A stretch of DNA of 64,000 nt. Source: Advenella mimigardefordensis DPN7. GTDB taxonomy: Bacteria; Pseudomonadota; Gammaproteobacteria; Burkholderiales; Burkholderiaceae_B. The DNA is taken from the NCBI RefSeq assembly GCF_000521505.1, contig NZ_CP003915.1, forward strand, positions 2,914,001 through 2,978,000, in the 5' to 3' direction. This document shows positions 18,092 through 24,737 of this stretch, piece after piece. The translations under genes and the position numbers were made by a program. The notes beneath the pieces are model-generated. The model was not told the DNA's origin. It saw only the letters and a list, made by a program, of their open reading frames with translations, and made no database searches. Position 1 is the first letter of the stretch, and each line of letters opens with the position of its first letter.

Positions 18092-18990
18092 TTGCCGGAC
18101 TCCTGCATCGCCCGCACCACGGTGTCCAGGTTCTTGGCGGTCTCATTCTCGAGCTTGTCGGCCGAGTATTCACCATAGGAAATATGCGTCAGCGGATAAA
18201 GTCGAACGCCGGTTTCATTGCGAATCGTATCGACATAGGTGGATGGAAAATCCATTTCCGAAAAAATCACATTCACGTCCAGCGACTTTAACTGATCGAT
18301 CGTACCCTTGAGCTGAGCCGGGCTGGGTTCAATGCCGTGCGCAGGCTCAACTACTGCCGTCACTTCCAGGCCGAATTCACGCAGCAGGTAATCATAGGCA
18401 CCATGGATCGTCGCCACGCGCATGGCCCCCGCAGGCACGCTGGCCAGGCGCTGCAGCGCCTGGGCGCGCAGGGTGCGCAGCTTCTTTGTGTACTCACGGG
18501 CGTTTTGCAGATAGGTCGGGCCATTGTCCGGATCCATCTTCGCCAGCTCACGCGCAATGGTGTTCACCTGGGCGATGGAACCCGTTACCGACAGAAAGGT
18601 ATGTGGATTCACAATCTTGCCTGATGACGCCCCACTACCTGCACGAGCGGCCGAACCCGTTGCGGCCAGCAAGGGGACATTGGCATTCGCCTCGATCAGC
18701 GGTACTTGGGGATTATCACTGGACTGGATCATGCGGTCGGCAAAATCATCGTGACCGATACCGTTAACCACAATCACATCCATGTCATTGATGCGTTTGA
18801 TATCTTCGGCCCTTGGCTCATACGCATGGGGATTAAAGCCGGCGGGTATCAGCGGCACCACCTGGGCCCGGTCGCCGACAATATTGGCCACATAGCTATA
18901 GTAGGGATGCAGGGTAATGCCGATGCGCAACGCTTTGGCATCGGCAACGCTGCAGAGCCCCAGCAGGAGCAGTGAGCCGCAAAAAAACAA
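18088..18990 (-). CDS. FpvC-like periplasmic metal-binding protein, 5' end in two frames
   Basis: A solute-binding protein of the TroA/ZnuA type. It has LRIGITLHPYYSYVANIVGD, then IPAGFNPHAYEPRAEDI and IHGAYDYLLREFGLEV, and ends in THISYGEYSADKLENET. The coordinates follow the long frame from a TTG at 18990, which gives 300 residues but only a truncated signal peptide (FFCGSLLLLGLCSVADA). A better start is the ATG at 19040 in another frame, encoding MKSILLSVFAGRVRALSCFF. That frame joins the main frame if ribosomes or polymerase slip back one base at the T7 run 18981-18987. So the gene is either frameshifted, read by slippage, or affected by a sequence error. It lies 34 bases (from 19040) after the FpvK-like gene and overlaps the ATPase gene. 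Confidence 0.85.
   Translation of the reverse strand: MFFCGSLLLLGLCSVADAKALRIGITLHPYYSYVANIVGDRAQVVPLIPAGFNPHAYEPRAEDIKRINDMDVIVVNGIGHDDFADRMIQSSDNPQVPLIEANANVPLLAATGSAARAGSGASSGKIVNPHTFLSVTGSIAQVNTIARELAKMDPDNGPTYLQNAREYTKKLRTLRAQALQRLASVPAGAMRVATIHGAYDYLLREFGLEVTAVVEPAHGIEPSPAQLKGTIDQLKSLDVNVIFSEMDFPSTYVDTIRNETGVRLYPLTHISYGEYSADKLENETAKNLDTVVRAMQESGK
18981..18987 (-). other. T7 slippery heptamer inside the signal-peptide region of the FpvC-like gene
   Basis: On the minus strand the frame opened by ATG 19040 reads TGT TTT TTT, so the heptamer T TTT TTT sits exactly in the X-XXY-YYZ register for a -1 shift. After such a shift the next codons TGC GGC TCA are those of the long binding-protein frame. 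An eighth T would also restore a single frame. Confidence 0.6.
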
Positions 18991-19074
18991 GACAGGGCAC
19001 GAACCCGACCGGCAAAAACTGACAGCAAAATAGACTTCATGTGTATTGATAAAAATAGGTTGAGTGCTGCTGCA

Positions 19075-19668
19075 CTAGTGTTGGTGGCGAGTCGCGCCGG
19101 CATCAAATTGCGAGACAACCTGCTGCCAGCCTTCCTGAGCCAGACTGTCCGCCGTTAAGGCAGTGGGCAGATGAGCCGGCCTGCCTGTGTCTTTTTGCAG
19201 CCAGACCTGAACCGTACTGTCCTGCTGATCCGCATGGGCAGTGGCGTCTGTTGGGGGCGTCATACGTAGCAGCATCGAGCCTGCAGTATCTGGTGCATGA
19301 GTCACACCGATATAAGCCACCATCTGCCCATCCTGCTTCATTTGCCAATCATGGCCACCGCGCCGCTCTGTGGAGGCATCCGTCACAAAGGGCGGAATCA
19401 TCTGCTCGGCCAGATCACTGACCTGTGGGGGTGTTTGCGCGAGCCCGATCTCCTGGGCAGCAACCAGCAGATCTGCATACACACCCTGCTCCGCTGCTGT
19501 CAGGCCATGACGCGCATCGACCTGGCCTGCCTGAATCTGCGATACCGGCGCACTTGTTGTACGCAACACGATGGTGAGCGTTGCAAGCAATACGATGACT
19601 GCGCATGCGGCCAGAACGGCTGCAGTTTCATGTCCCGCACCGGCTGGCCGGATGGCCTGAACCGTCAT
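19075..19668 (-). CDS. FpvK-like (DUF6162-type) membrane-anchored protein
   Basis: A 197-residue protein with one N-terminal helix (VLAACAVIVLLATLTIVL, about residues 18-35) and a periplasmic domain. That domain contains an ERRGGHDWQMKQDGQMVAYIGV block and a His-containing C-terminal end (ATRHQH). Proteins of this type are found in metal ABC transporter operons. It overlaps the preceding small gene by four bases. By position it fits FpvK, the inner-membrane accessory protein of the Pseudomonas pyoverdine iron-release operon. Family membership is judged from memory and context rather than a search; the function is unknown. Confidence 0.72.
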   Translation of the reverse strand: MTVQAIRPAGAGHETAAVLAACAVIVLLATLTIVLRTTSAPVSQIQAGQVDARHGLTAAEQGVYADLLVAAQEIGLAQTPPQVSDLAEQMIPPFVTDASTERRGGHDWQMKQDGQMVAYIGVTHAPDTAGSMLLRMTPPTDATAHADQQDSTVQVWLQKDTGRPAHLPTALTADSLAQEGWQQVVSQFDAGATRHQH

Positions 19669-20000
19669 TGCGTGATCTCGCTCTGGTCGATCTCTACCAC
19701 ATGGCCCGGACCCGCATCGAACAGGATGTAAAACTCCTGATCAGGCTTCACAAATTCCAGCGTGGAATCCTGGGACAATTTGCCGGGAAGCAGCACTTTT
19801 TCATCGTAGGAAATCACATCCAGTGTGACGCCAGGGGCTGCCGAACCATCGGAAAAGCCGCCCTTGCACAGAACCTTGTCTGCGCCCACTGCTTTACAGG
19901 AAGCAACCGGATTATGAGCCCATGCCGAAGCGCTTGCCAGTGCGGAAAGAAAAATGACACTGGCCGCGCAGACAGACCGGGTGCGATGTGAAGAATTCAT
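19665..20000 (-). CDS. FpvJ-like small periplasmic protein, first gene of the operon
   Basis: A 111-residue protein with a signal peptide ending near residue 28 (SASAWAHNP). A compact mature domain has two cysteines (ASCKAV, VLCKGGFSDGS) that could form a disulfide. It ends FDAGPGHVVEIDQSEITQ. It overlaps the next gene by four bases and lies about 100 bases after a Fur-box candidate, so it opens the eight-gene run that leads to the sigma factor. A small secreted protein in this position matches FpvJ of Pseudomonas in size and context; direct similarity could not be tested. Confidence 0.7.
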   Translation of the reverse strand: MNSSHRTRSVCAASVIFLSALASASAWAHNPVASCKAVGADKVLCKGGFSDGSAAPGVTLDVISYDEKVLLPGKLSQDSTLEFVKPDQEFYILFDAGPGHVVEIDQSEITQ

Positions 20001-20326
20001 AAGAAAAATGCCGGTTAAACGTAGCTGATCTGCAGATCAGGCAACAGACGGTATAAAAAACACGGTGATATCGTTGCACTGTAACCGAATTGATCGCTAA
20101 TGTAAACTATTCTCATTGGCATTTAGATTGAATGGCGTATTGTTACAACGCCTCAGCGCTTGCATGGCCGATTTCCGGCTGCGGTTTTTTTTCTGGTTGC
20201 GGTTTTTAATATTGGCCAGGTGCGATCCACGCCAGCATGCTGCCCCATTTCTTACAAGGTCACCTTTGCCCTAGGTCGGGCATCACGGGACTCACCGCCG
20301 GCGACTGACTGTCTTTTTACCCGAAG
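20001..20326. other. Intergenic region with Fur box
   Basis: This 326-base gap contains the promoter region of the minus-strand iron operon (Fur candidate 20099-20117) and the transcript end of the protease pair. Two near-copies of a GCGGTTTTT block lie near 20180-20210. No open frame in it is convincing. Confidence 0.5.
20099..20117. promoter_or_regulatory. Fur box candidate of the FpvJ-to-FecI operon
   Basis: The minus strand reads AATGAGAATAGTTTACATT. It matches 13 of 19 positions of the strong box upstream of the receptor at 29794-31980. It is the only Fur-like site seen before a run of closely spaced genes ending with the sigma gene. Confidence 0.65.
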
Positions 20327-20548
20327 CTAGCAGTACGGTCGGATGGGTCGATCTGCCTCGACGGCAGCGACCCCTTCTACAGCGTGGAGCCCGGTCAGCT
20401 TATCGGACTCGATATTGCCGGAAAATAAGCCCAGGGCCATCATTTCCCGTTCAACCGCCATGCCCTGCCGGCGACAGCCTTCGACCACAACCGAAAAACG
20501 ATCCCTGTACGTTTCCTTAACCAGTACAGTCAGCGTAATGCGAGTCAT
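20327..20548 (-). CDS. Stand-alone I9-like protease propeptide/inhibitor
   Basis: A 73-residue protein with the ferredoxin-like pattern of the peptidase inhibitor I9 family: TRITLTVLVKETYRDRFSVV, then VEGCRRQGMAVEREM, then LTGLHAVEGVAAVEADRPI. The ribosome site AGGAGAGG precedes the ATG. It lies 32 bases after the subtilisin gene on the same strand, which suggests a trans-acting propeptide that folds or inhibits that protease. Similar small proteins next to S8 peptidases are often mislabelled ketohydroxyglutarate aldolase; no aldolase feature is present here. Confidence 0.75.
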   Translation of the reverse strand: MTRITLTVLVKETYRDRFSVVVEGCRRQGMAVEREMMALGLFSGNIESDKLTGLHAVEGVAAVEADRPIRPYC

Positions 20549-20580
20549 CGCCCTCTCCTGTTCTGTGTGCGCCCGCTCAT

Positions 20581-21810
20581 TTACCTGGCTTTGCCCCGGC
20601 CATTGACAACAGCCTCATGGCCGGGCGCCTGAACCAGTCCGCGCCCTGCATCGCGTTGCGGCAGCGGCAACGGCCGCGCATTTTGCAGCACGCGATCGCG
20701 CAGCACACTCCCCCTTGTGGCCGGGTCTGCCTGGGCAAACAGCGCGGCTACGCCGGCAACAAACGGCGTGGCCATGCTGGTGCCACTGATGGTATTGTAA
20801 TTTTTCGGACCGGGCCAGGAAGACAGCACAGCGACACCCGGCGCGGCAATGTCCACCTGCCCGCCATCCTCGTGCAGGCCACCGCAGGAAAAAGGTGCAA
20901 TCGCCATATGCTCATCAAGCGCTGCCACGGCGACAATAGACGGACAATTGGCAGGATGCGAAACGGGTGCGATATGTTCGGGCCGCTGGCTTTCATTGCC
21001 GGCCGCAGCGATAATCAATGTGCCGGCGGCCAGCGCGCGCTTTGCGACCTCTTCAAAAATGGGCGAATAGCTGTCCCCTTCTCTGGCCGGACTGCCCAAA
21101 GACAGGGAAATAATCTCACAGCCCACGCCAACCGCCCAGTTGATCCCGTCAAGCACACTGCCATCGCCACCGCTACCATCATTGCCCAGTACCTTGCCAA
21201 TATATAGTTGTGCTTGCCCGGCTACCCCGTAGCGAGGGCCGGTAGCCGGCTGCAGGTTCCCTGCCGCAATGCCAGCGCAATGCGTGCCATGACCGTTTTC
21301 ATCCTGAACGTCGGCGCCGGTGACAAAGGAGCGCGACTCAATCTGCCGTTGCGCAAAATCCGGATGCTGCAAATCCAGACCGGTATCCAGAACGGCCAGG
21401 CGGATACCCTGGCCGGTGTAATCAGAGTGATCGGCGCCACAGGCGCGTACCCCCCAGGTCGCGTTCGGGTCGGCTTCGTCCTGTGCCGGGCCCAGGGTCG
21501 GATTGGTAGGTATCGTAATAGCATGTACGCTACGCTCAGGCTCAATCATCAGAATATTGCTCTGCCCCTGTTGCGAAGCTGCGTATATTGCATCGCCGGC
21601 CGCCGTTTCACAACGGATCAGCGCGGCGTCGATATGATCAAAAACAAGAGCACAATTGAGTTCCAGCGTCTGGGATGGTCGGGCTGCCTGGCTGTCGGAT
21701 GTCATAATGGACGCGCCGGCAATGCGCTGTAAATCCCGTATGCCGTCTTCGGTTCGGCCATGCTGCAGCAGCACAATATATCTGCCGGTGGTGTTTGCTG
21801 ACTCAGCCAT
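20581..21810 (-). CDS. S8 family subtilisin-like serine peptidase
   Basis: A 409-residue protease with a full catalytic triad: Asp142 in LAVLDTGLDLQHPDF, His174 in NGHGTHCAG, Ser345 in GTSMATPFVAG. The oxyanion Asn272 is in AAAGNES. Residues of about 10-100 look like an I9-type propeptide (RYIVLLQHGRTEDGIRDLQ). No signal peptide is visible, so it may act in the cytosol or leave by another route. The ATG at 21810 follows a strong AAGGAGA site; the longer frame from 21831 is not needed. It is followed by the small I9-like gene, so the enzyme has both a built-in and a separate propeptide. Confidence 0.93.
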   Translation of the reverse strand: MAESANTTGRYIVLLQHGRTEDGIRDLQRIAGASIMTSDSQAARPSQTLELNCALVFDHIDAALIRCETAAGDAIYAASQQGQSNILMIEPERSVHAITIPTNPTLGPAQDEADPNATWGVRACGADHSDYTGQGIRLAVLDTGLDLQHPDFAQRQIESRSFVTGADVQDENGHGTHCAGIAAGNLQPATGPRYGVAGQAQLYIGKVLGNDGSGGDGSVLDGINWAVGVGCEIISLSLGSPAREGDSYSPIFEEVAKRALAAGTLIIAAAGNESQRPEHIAPVSHPANCPSIVAVAALDEHMAIAPFSCGGLHEDGGQVDIAAPGVAVLSSWPGPKNYNTISGTSMATPFVAGVAALFAQADPATRGSVLRDRVLQNARPLPLPQRDAGRGLVQAPGHEAVVNGRGKAR

Positions 21811-21944
21811 ACTATTCTCCTTCGCTGACAAAGCAGCCGGATGCCAACAAAGCCGCTGACAAGCCGCCTGTTCGATCAGCCGTCATTGCAGGATGCACCG
21901 GCCGCTGTACGCTCCAGCGCCCGGCAATCCCGTAAGCTGTCCGG

Positions 21945-21984
21945 TGTTCAATATAGCTTACTACTGTTCAATATAGCTTACTAC
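21945..21984. repeat. Perfect 20-bp tandem repeat, two copies
   Basis: TGTTCAATATAGCTTACTAC occurs twice without a gap (21945-21964 and 21965-21984), between the protease start and the LysR stop codon. It is A+T-rich compared with the flanks and could be a regulatory repeat or a slippage product. Confidence 0.9.
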
Positions 21985-22012
21985 AATAGCGCGGCAATTT
22001 CACTTGCCATTA

Positions 22013-22963
22013 TTAATTGAGTGATGGGCTAGTACCCTTCTCCTGAGCATTGCCTGTATCCTGCAGCAAAGCTGCACGGGAAGCGTCCAGCTCTTCGATA
22101 ATCCAGTTGCGCAAAGCTGCCAGCGCGGGCCAGTCACGCAATGCCGGGCGGTAGACCAGATGAATGGCATGCGCAGTGTCGTAAGCGACCGAAATGGGCG
22201 ACAACCGAATCAACTTGCCATTGCGAATGGCATCGGCGGCCAGCAGCTCCCGCGCCAGCGTCAGGCCCAGTCCCTGTTCAGCTGCCTGCAGCATCAGCCC
22301 CATATCGTTGAATTCCGCCACGGTATTAAAAGGTACCTGCAACCCGGCTGCGGCAAACCATGCCTGCCAGGCACCGCGATCACCCAGCAGCGGTTCTTTG
22401 AGAAAAGCGGCGGGCGGCGCACCGACCAGACGCCGCGCGTCCACGGCACAGCCGACCACAATCAGCGGCATGGGGTCATCAAAAAGACGGTCGGCCAGCA
22501 CACCAGGCCACGGACCCATACCCTCCCGTACCGCAGCGTGAAACCCGTCACGTTGCAAGTCAACAATTTGCTGAGAGGCCGTAATTTCAAGTGCTATATC
22601 AGGATGGCGCTCGCGCCAGCGCTCCAGTCGGGGCAGCAACCAGCGTTGCGCAAACGACGGCACCACCGAAATGCGCAGCTTTTTTTCGACGCTATCCGAG
22701 GCCACTCTGGCCAGTTGCACGCCGTCCTCAAGCTGCGTCAGCGCAGACTGCACCGAACACAGCAGCGTTGCACCAGCCGCATTGAGCACAAGCCTGCGAC
22801 CCTCTCGCTCAAACAGAGGAAATCCCAATGTACTTTCCAAGTGACGGATCTGCTGACTGACCGCGCTATGCGTCAGGTGCAGCACTTCTGCAGCGGCACG
22901 CAGATTTTGCAGCTCAGCCACGGTTCGAAACGCAGGAAGCGTATTCAGGGGAAGTCTGGTCAT
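22013..22963 (-). CDS. LysR-family transcriptional regulator, GcvA-like
   Basis: A 316-residue regulator. The N-terminal helix-turn-helix has LPAFRTVAELQNLRAAAEVL, then HSAVSQQIRHLESTLGFPLF, followed by FEREGRRLVLNAAG. The C-terminal effector domain is of the GcvA/AmpR subgroup, with SVVPSFAQRWLLPRL and AVREGMGPWPGV. The ATG at 22963 is chosen; a TTG four codons earlier is possible. It is divergent from the small DUF1127-like gene at 23147, and a palindrome at 23010-23023 lies between them, so it may control that gene and itself. The effector is unknown. Confidence 0.9.
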   Translation of the reverse strand: MTRLPLNTLPAFRTVAELQNLRAAAEVLHLTHSAVSQQIRHLESTLGFPLFEREGRRLVLNAAGATLLCSVQSALTQLEDGVQLARVASDSVEKKLRISVVPSFAQRWLLPRLERWRERHPDIALEITASQQIVDLQRDGFHAAVREGMGPWPGVLADRLFDDPMPLIVVGCAVDARRLVGAPPAAFLKEPLLGDRGAWQAWFAAAGLQVPFNTVAEFNDMGLMLQAAEQGLGLTLARELLAADAIRNGKLIRLSPISVAYDTAHAIHLVYRPALRDWPALAALRNWIIEELDASRAALLQDTGNAQEKGTSPSLN

Positions 22964-23009
22964 CACGCTCACCAAAGAGAAATCGGCAAATGCCGGGTGT
23001 TATGGTCGG

Positions 23010-23023
23010 CCAATGGACATTGG
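23010..23023. promoter_or_regulatory. Palindrome in the LysR divergent region
   Basis: CCAATGGACATTGG has perfect 6-bp arms around GA. It lies between the divergent LysR and DUF1127-like genes, where LysR regulators usually bind. A nearby GACCAATCC gives partial repeats of the same half-site. Confidence 0.5.
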
Positions 23024-23146
23024 TTAGAAAAATCGACCAATCCAGTTAAAAATGATTGATTTTATTCGGCCAAACGGATAGTTAAACTTACCACAAGTGT
23101 GTTGCTTTCAGCAATGCTTTTCCGCCCTCTGCCCAAAGGAAAGACC

Positions 23147-23440
23147 ATGAACACTGCCATCCAGACTTCTTCCTGCCCCGGCCCAGCCAGCAACTGCGCA
23201 CGCTCCACTGGCCGGCTTCACCAGTTGCTGAACACCTTACGCTCCAAAGTATATCGAAGTGCATCGGTCGCTCTGCCGGACCCTGTCAGTCCCGACGACC
23301 CATGGGCAACAGCCGTCGACCAGATCGGACACCTGGACGCCCATGTGCTGGCCGATATCGGCGCGCCCAGATGGGTCATAGACGAGGTAAGCCGACGTCA
23401 GCGCGGCGACGGCATCCTCGATATAAGCCGGAAATGGTAA
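23147..23440 (+). CDS. Small DUF1127-like protein
   Basis: A 97-residue protein whose C-terminal part (LDAHVLADIGAPRWVIDEVS) resembles the short DUF1127 motif, in which a Leu/Asp-rich helix precedes an IG-x-x-R-x-x-I pattern. The N-terminal half contains three cysteines and no known domain. The ATG at 23147 follows the ribosome site AAAGGAAAG; the frame also extends upstream to 23099. It is divergent from the LysR regulator and may be its target. DUF1127 proteins have been linked to RNA turnover and stress responses in other bacteria. No function is assigned here. Confidence 0.65.
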   Translation: MNTAIQTSSCPGPASNCARSTGRLHQLLNTLRSKVYRSASVALPDPVSPDDPWATAVDQIGHLDAHVLADIGAPRWVIDEVSRRQRGDGILDISRKW

Positions 23441-23512
23441 CGTTCGAATACGGGTCACACAGAGCATACTCGCCGTCGCCCTGTCGATGGGTGTTCGGTG
23501 GTGAATCACAAC

Positions 23513-23543
23513 CGTCATCGGCGCGCTCCCTGCGACGATGACG
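23513..23543. terminator. Hairpin between the convergent DUF1127-like and alcE genes
   Basis: Arms CGTCATCG (23513-23520) and CGATGACG (23536-23543) with a 15-nt loop lie between two convergent stop codons. No T-run is seen, so termination is inferred from position. Confidence 0.4.
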
Positions 23544-23551
23544 CGATCTGC

Positions 23552-24718
23552 TCAGAGACTGGATACATCCGCCCCGCAAGCCTGCGTCGTATCCATATTC
23601 ATCATGGTGCGATACCAGGCGTGAAATTGTGCCATGCCCTCTTCCAATGGAATCTGATAAGGACCGCGGTCATTGCGGTCGCGCAAATAGAGTGCGCGGC
23701 GGCCTTCATCAATCCGAACGGCGATTTCATCATCTTCTTCGGCCGTCTCCATGTAGGCCTTGCGATGATATTCCGCCAGCTCCGGGCTGAATGCAAGCAC
23801 ATCGTCGGGATAATAAAACTCAATCAGATTAAGCGTCTCCCCCGGCCCCTTGGGAAACAGCGAAGACACCACCAGGGCATGCGGGAACAATTCAATCATA
23901 AGTGTGGGATAGATCGCGATCCAGATCGCGCCGAACGCCGGTGCTTCATCGCCCATATACTCTTTAAGCAGACGTTCCCATTCCCGATATATCGGCGTAC
24001 CGCCGTTTTCCAGGGTCTGTTCAGCACCTACTGTCTGCTTGCAATACCAGTTACCGTAGGCCCAGCGCAAGGCATCACATTCCACGTATTTGCCCAGCCC
24101 CGGGTGAAAAGGCCCGATATGATAATCGTCATTGTAGATCTCAATAAAGGTTTTCCAGTTGCATGGGCAACTGTGCGTTTCCACATGATCCAGTCGATAG
24201 TTGGACAAATCATGCCCGAGCGAATCGAACAATTTTTGAATGTCGTGCGGCAGACCGGACGGATGCTCAAACAGAAAACCGCTCATGTTCAGCAGAGGCG
24301 ACGACTCCAGCTTTTTACACTGACGGATTTTGAACTGCGGCGCCGATAAAAGCTCACCATCCGCGCGATAAGTCCAGGCATGAACCGGGCAGACAATATT
24401 GCCCCCGGTCTTCTCCAATGAGCCACGATGCTCAGTCAGCTCGCAGTTGGTACTGTAGCTGCCCAGCATGAGTGCCTGGCGATGCCGGCATACGTTAGAC
24501 ATCAATTTGATGCCATCGGCATTGTGTACCAATACCCGCCCACCGTTCTCCTGCGGCAGCGCATACCAATCCCGCATTTCAGGCACACTGTTCTGGTGCC
24601 CGACATAGAGCGGACTGCGCCGGAATATGTGCTGCAGCTCCTGTTCATAGACCGCCTGATCAAAATAGGCACTGACAGGCAGTGGAGAAGCCAGCTTCAG
24701 AATGTCTGCAAGGTCCAT
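23552..24718 (-). CDS. alcE: AlcE-like Rieske oxygenase of siderophore synthesis
   Basis: A 388-residue ring-hydroxylating-type oxygenase alpha subunit. The Rieske cluster ligands are Cys77 and His79 (NVCRHRQALML) and Cys110 and His113 (IVCPVHAWTY). The mononuclear iron site shows His200 and His205 (YNDDYHIGPFHPG). Bordetella AlcE is a Rieske protein of the alcaligin operon, proposed to add the carbon-bound hydroxyl of the diamine unit. Here it is the last gene of the left siderophore operon, 19 bases after the alcB-alcC fusion, and has no counterpart in the right operon. The ferredoxin or reductase partner is not encoded nearby. Confidence 0.88.
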   Translation of the reverse strand: MDLADILKLASPLPVSAYFDQAVYEQELQHIFRRSPLYVGHQNSVPEMRDWYALPQENGGRVLVHNADGIKLMSNVCRHRQALMLGSYSTNCELTEHRGSLEKTGGNIVCPVHAWTYRADGELLSAPQFKIRQCKKLESSPLLNMSGFLFEHPSGLPHDIQKLFDSLGHDLSNYRLDHVETHSCPCNWKTFIEIYNDDYHIGPFHPGLGKYVECDALRWAYGNWYCKQTVGAEQTLENGGTPIYREWERLLKEYMGDEAPAFGAIWIAIYPTLMIELFPHALVVSSLFPKGPGETLNLIEFYYPDDVLAFSPELAEYHRKAYMETAEEDDEIAVRIDEGRRALYLRDRNDRGPYQIPLEEGMAQFHAWYRTMMNMDTTQACGADVSSL

Positions 24719-24737
24719 GCGAATAACTCCGAAAAGA

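Noticed and set aside
15397..18990. Plain ZnuABC zinc uptake system
   Set aside because: The family is the same, but two different binding proteins, the PepSY protein, DUF6162-type protein, FecI/FecR and STN receptor around it fit the FpvC-F iron system better. No Zur-type site was recognised.
18849..19118. Separate 89-codon gene over the start of the FpvC-like gene
   Set aside because: Its useful part from ATG 19040 to 18981 is better explained as the missing signal-peptide start of the binding protein; the rest is out of frame with it.
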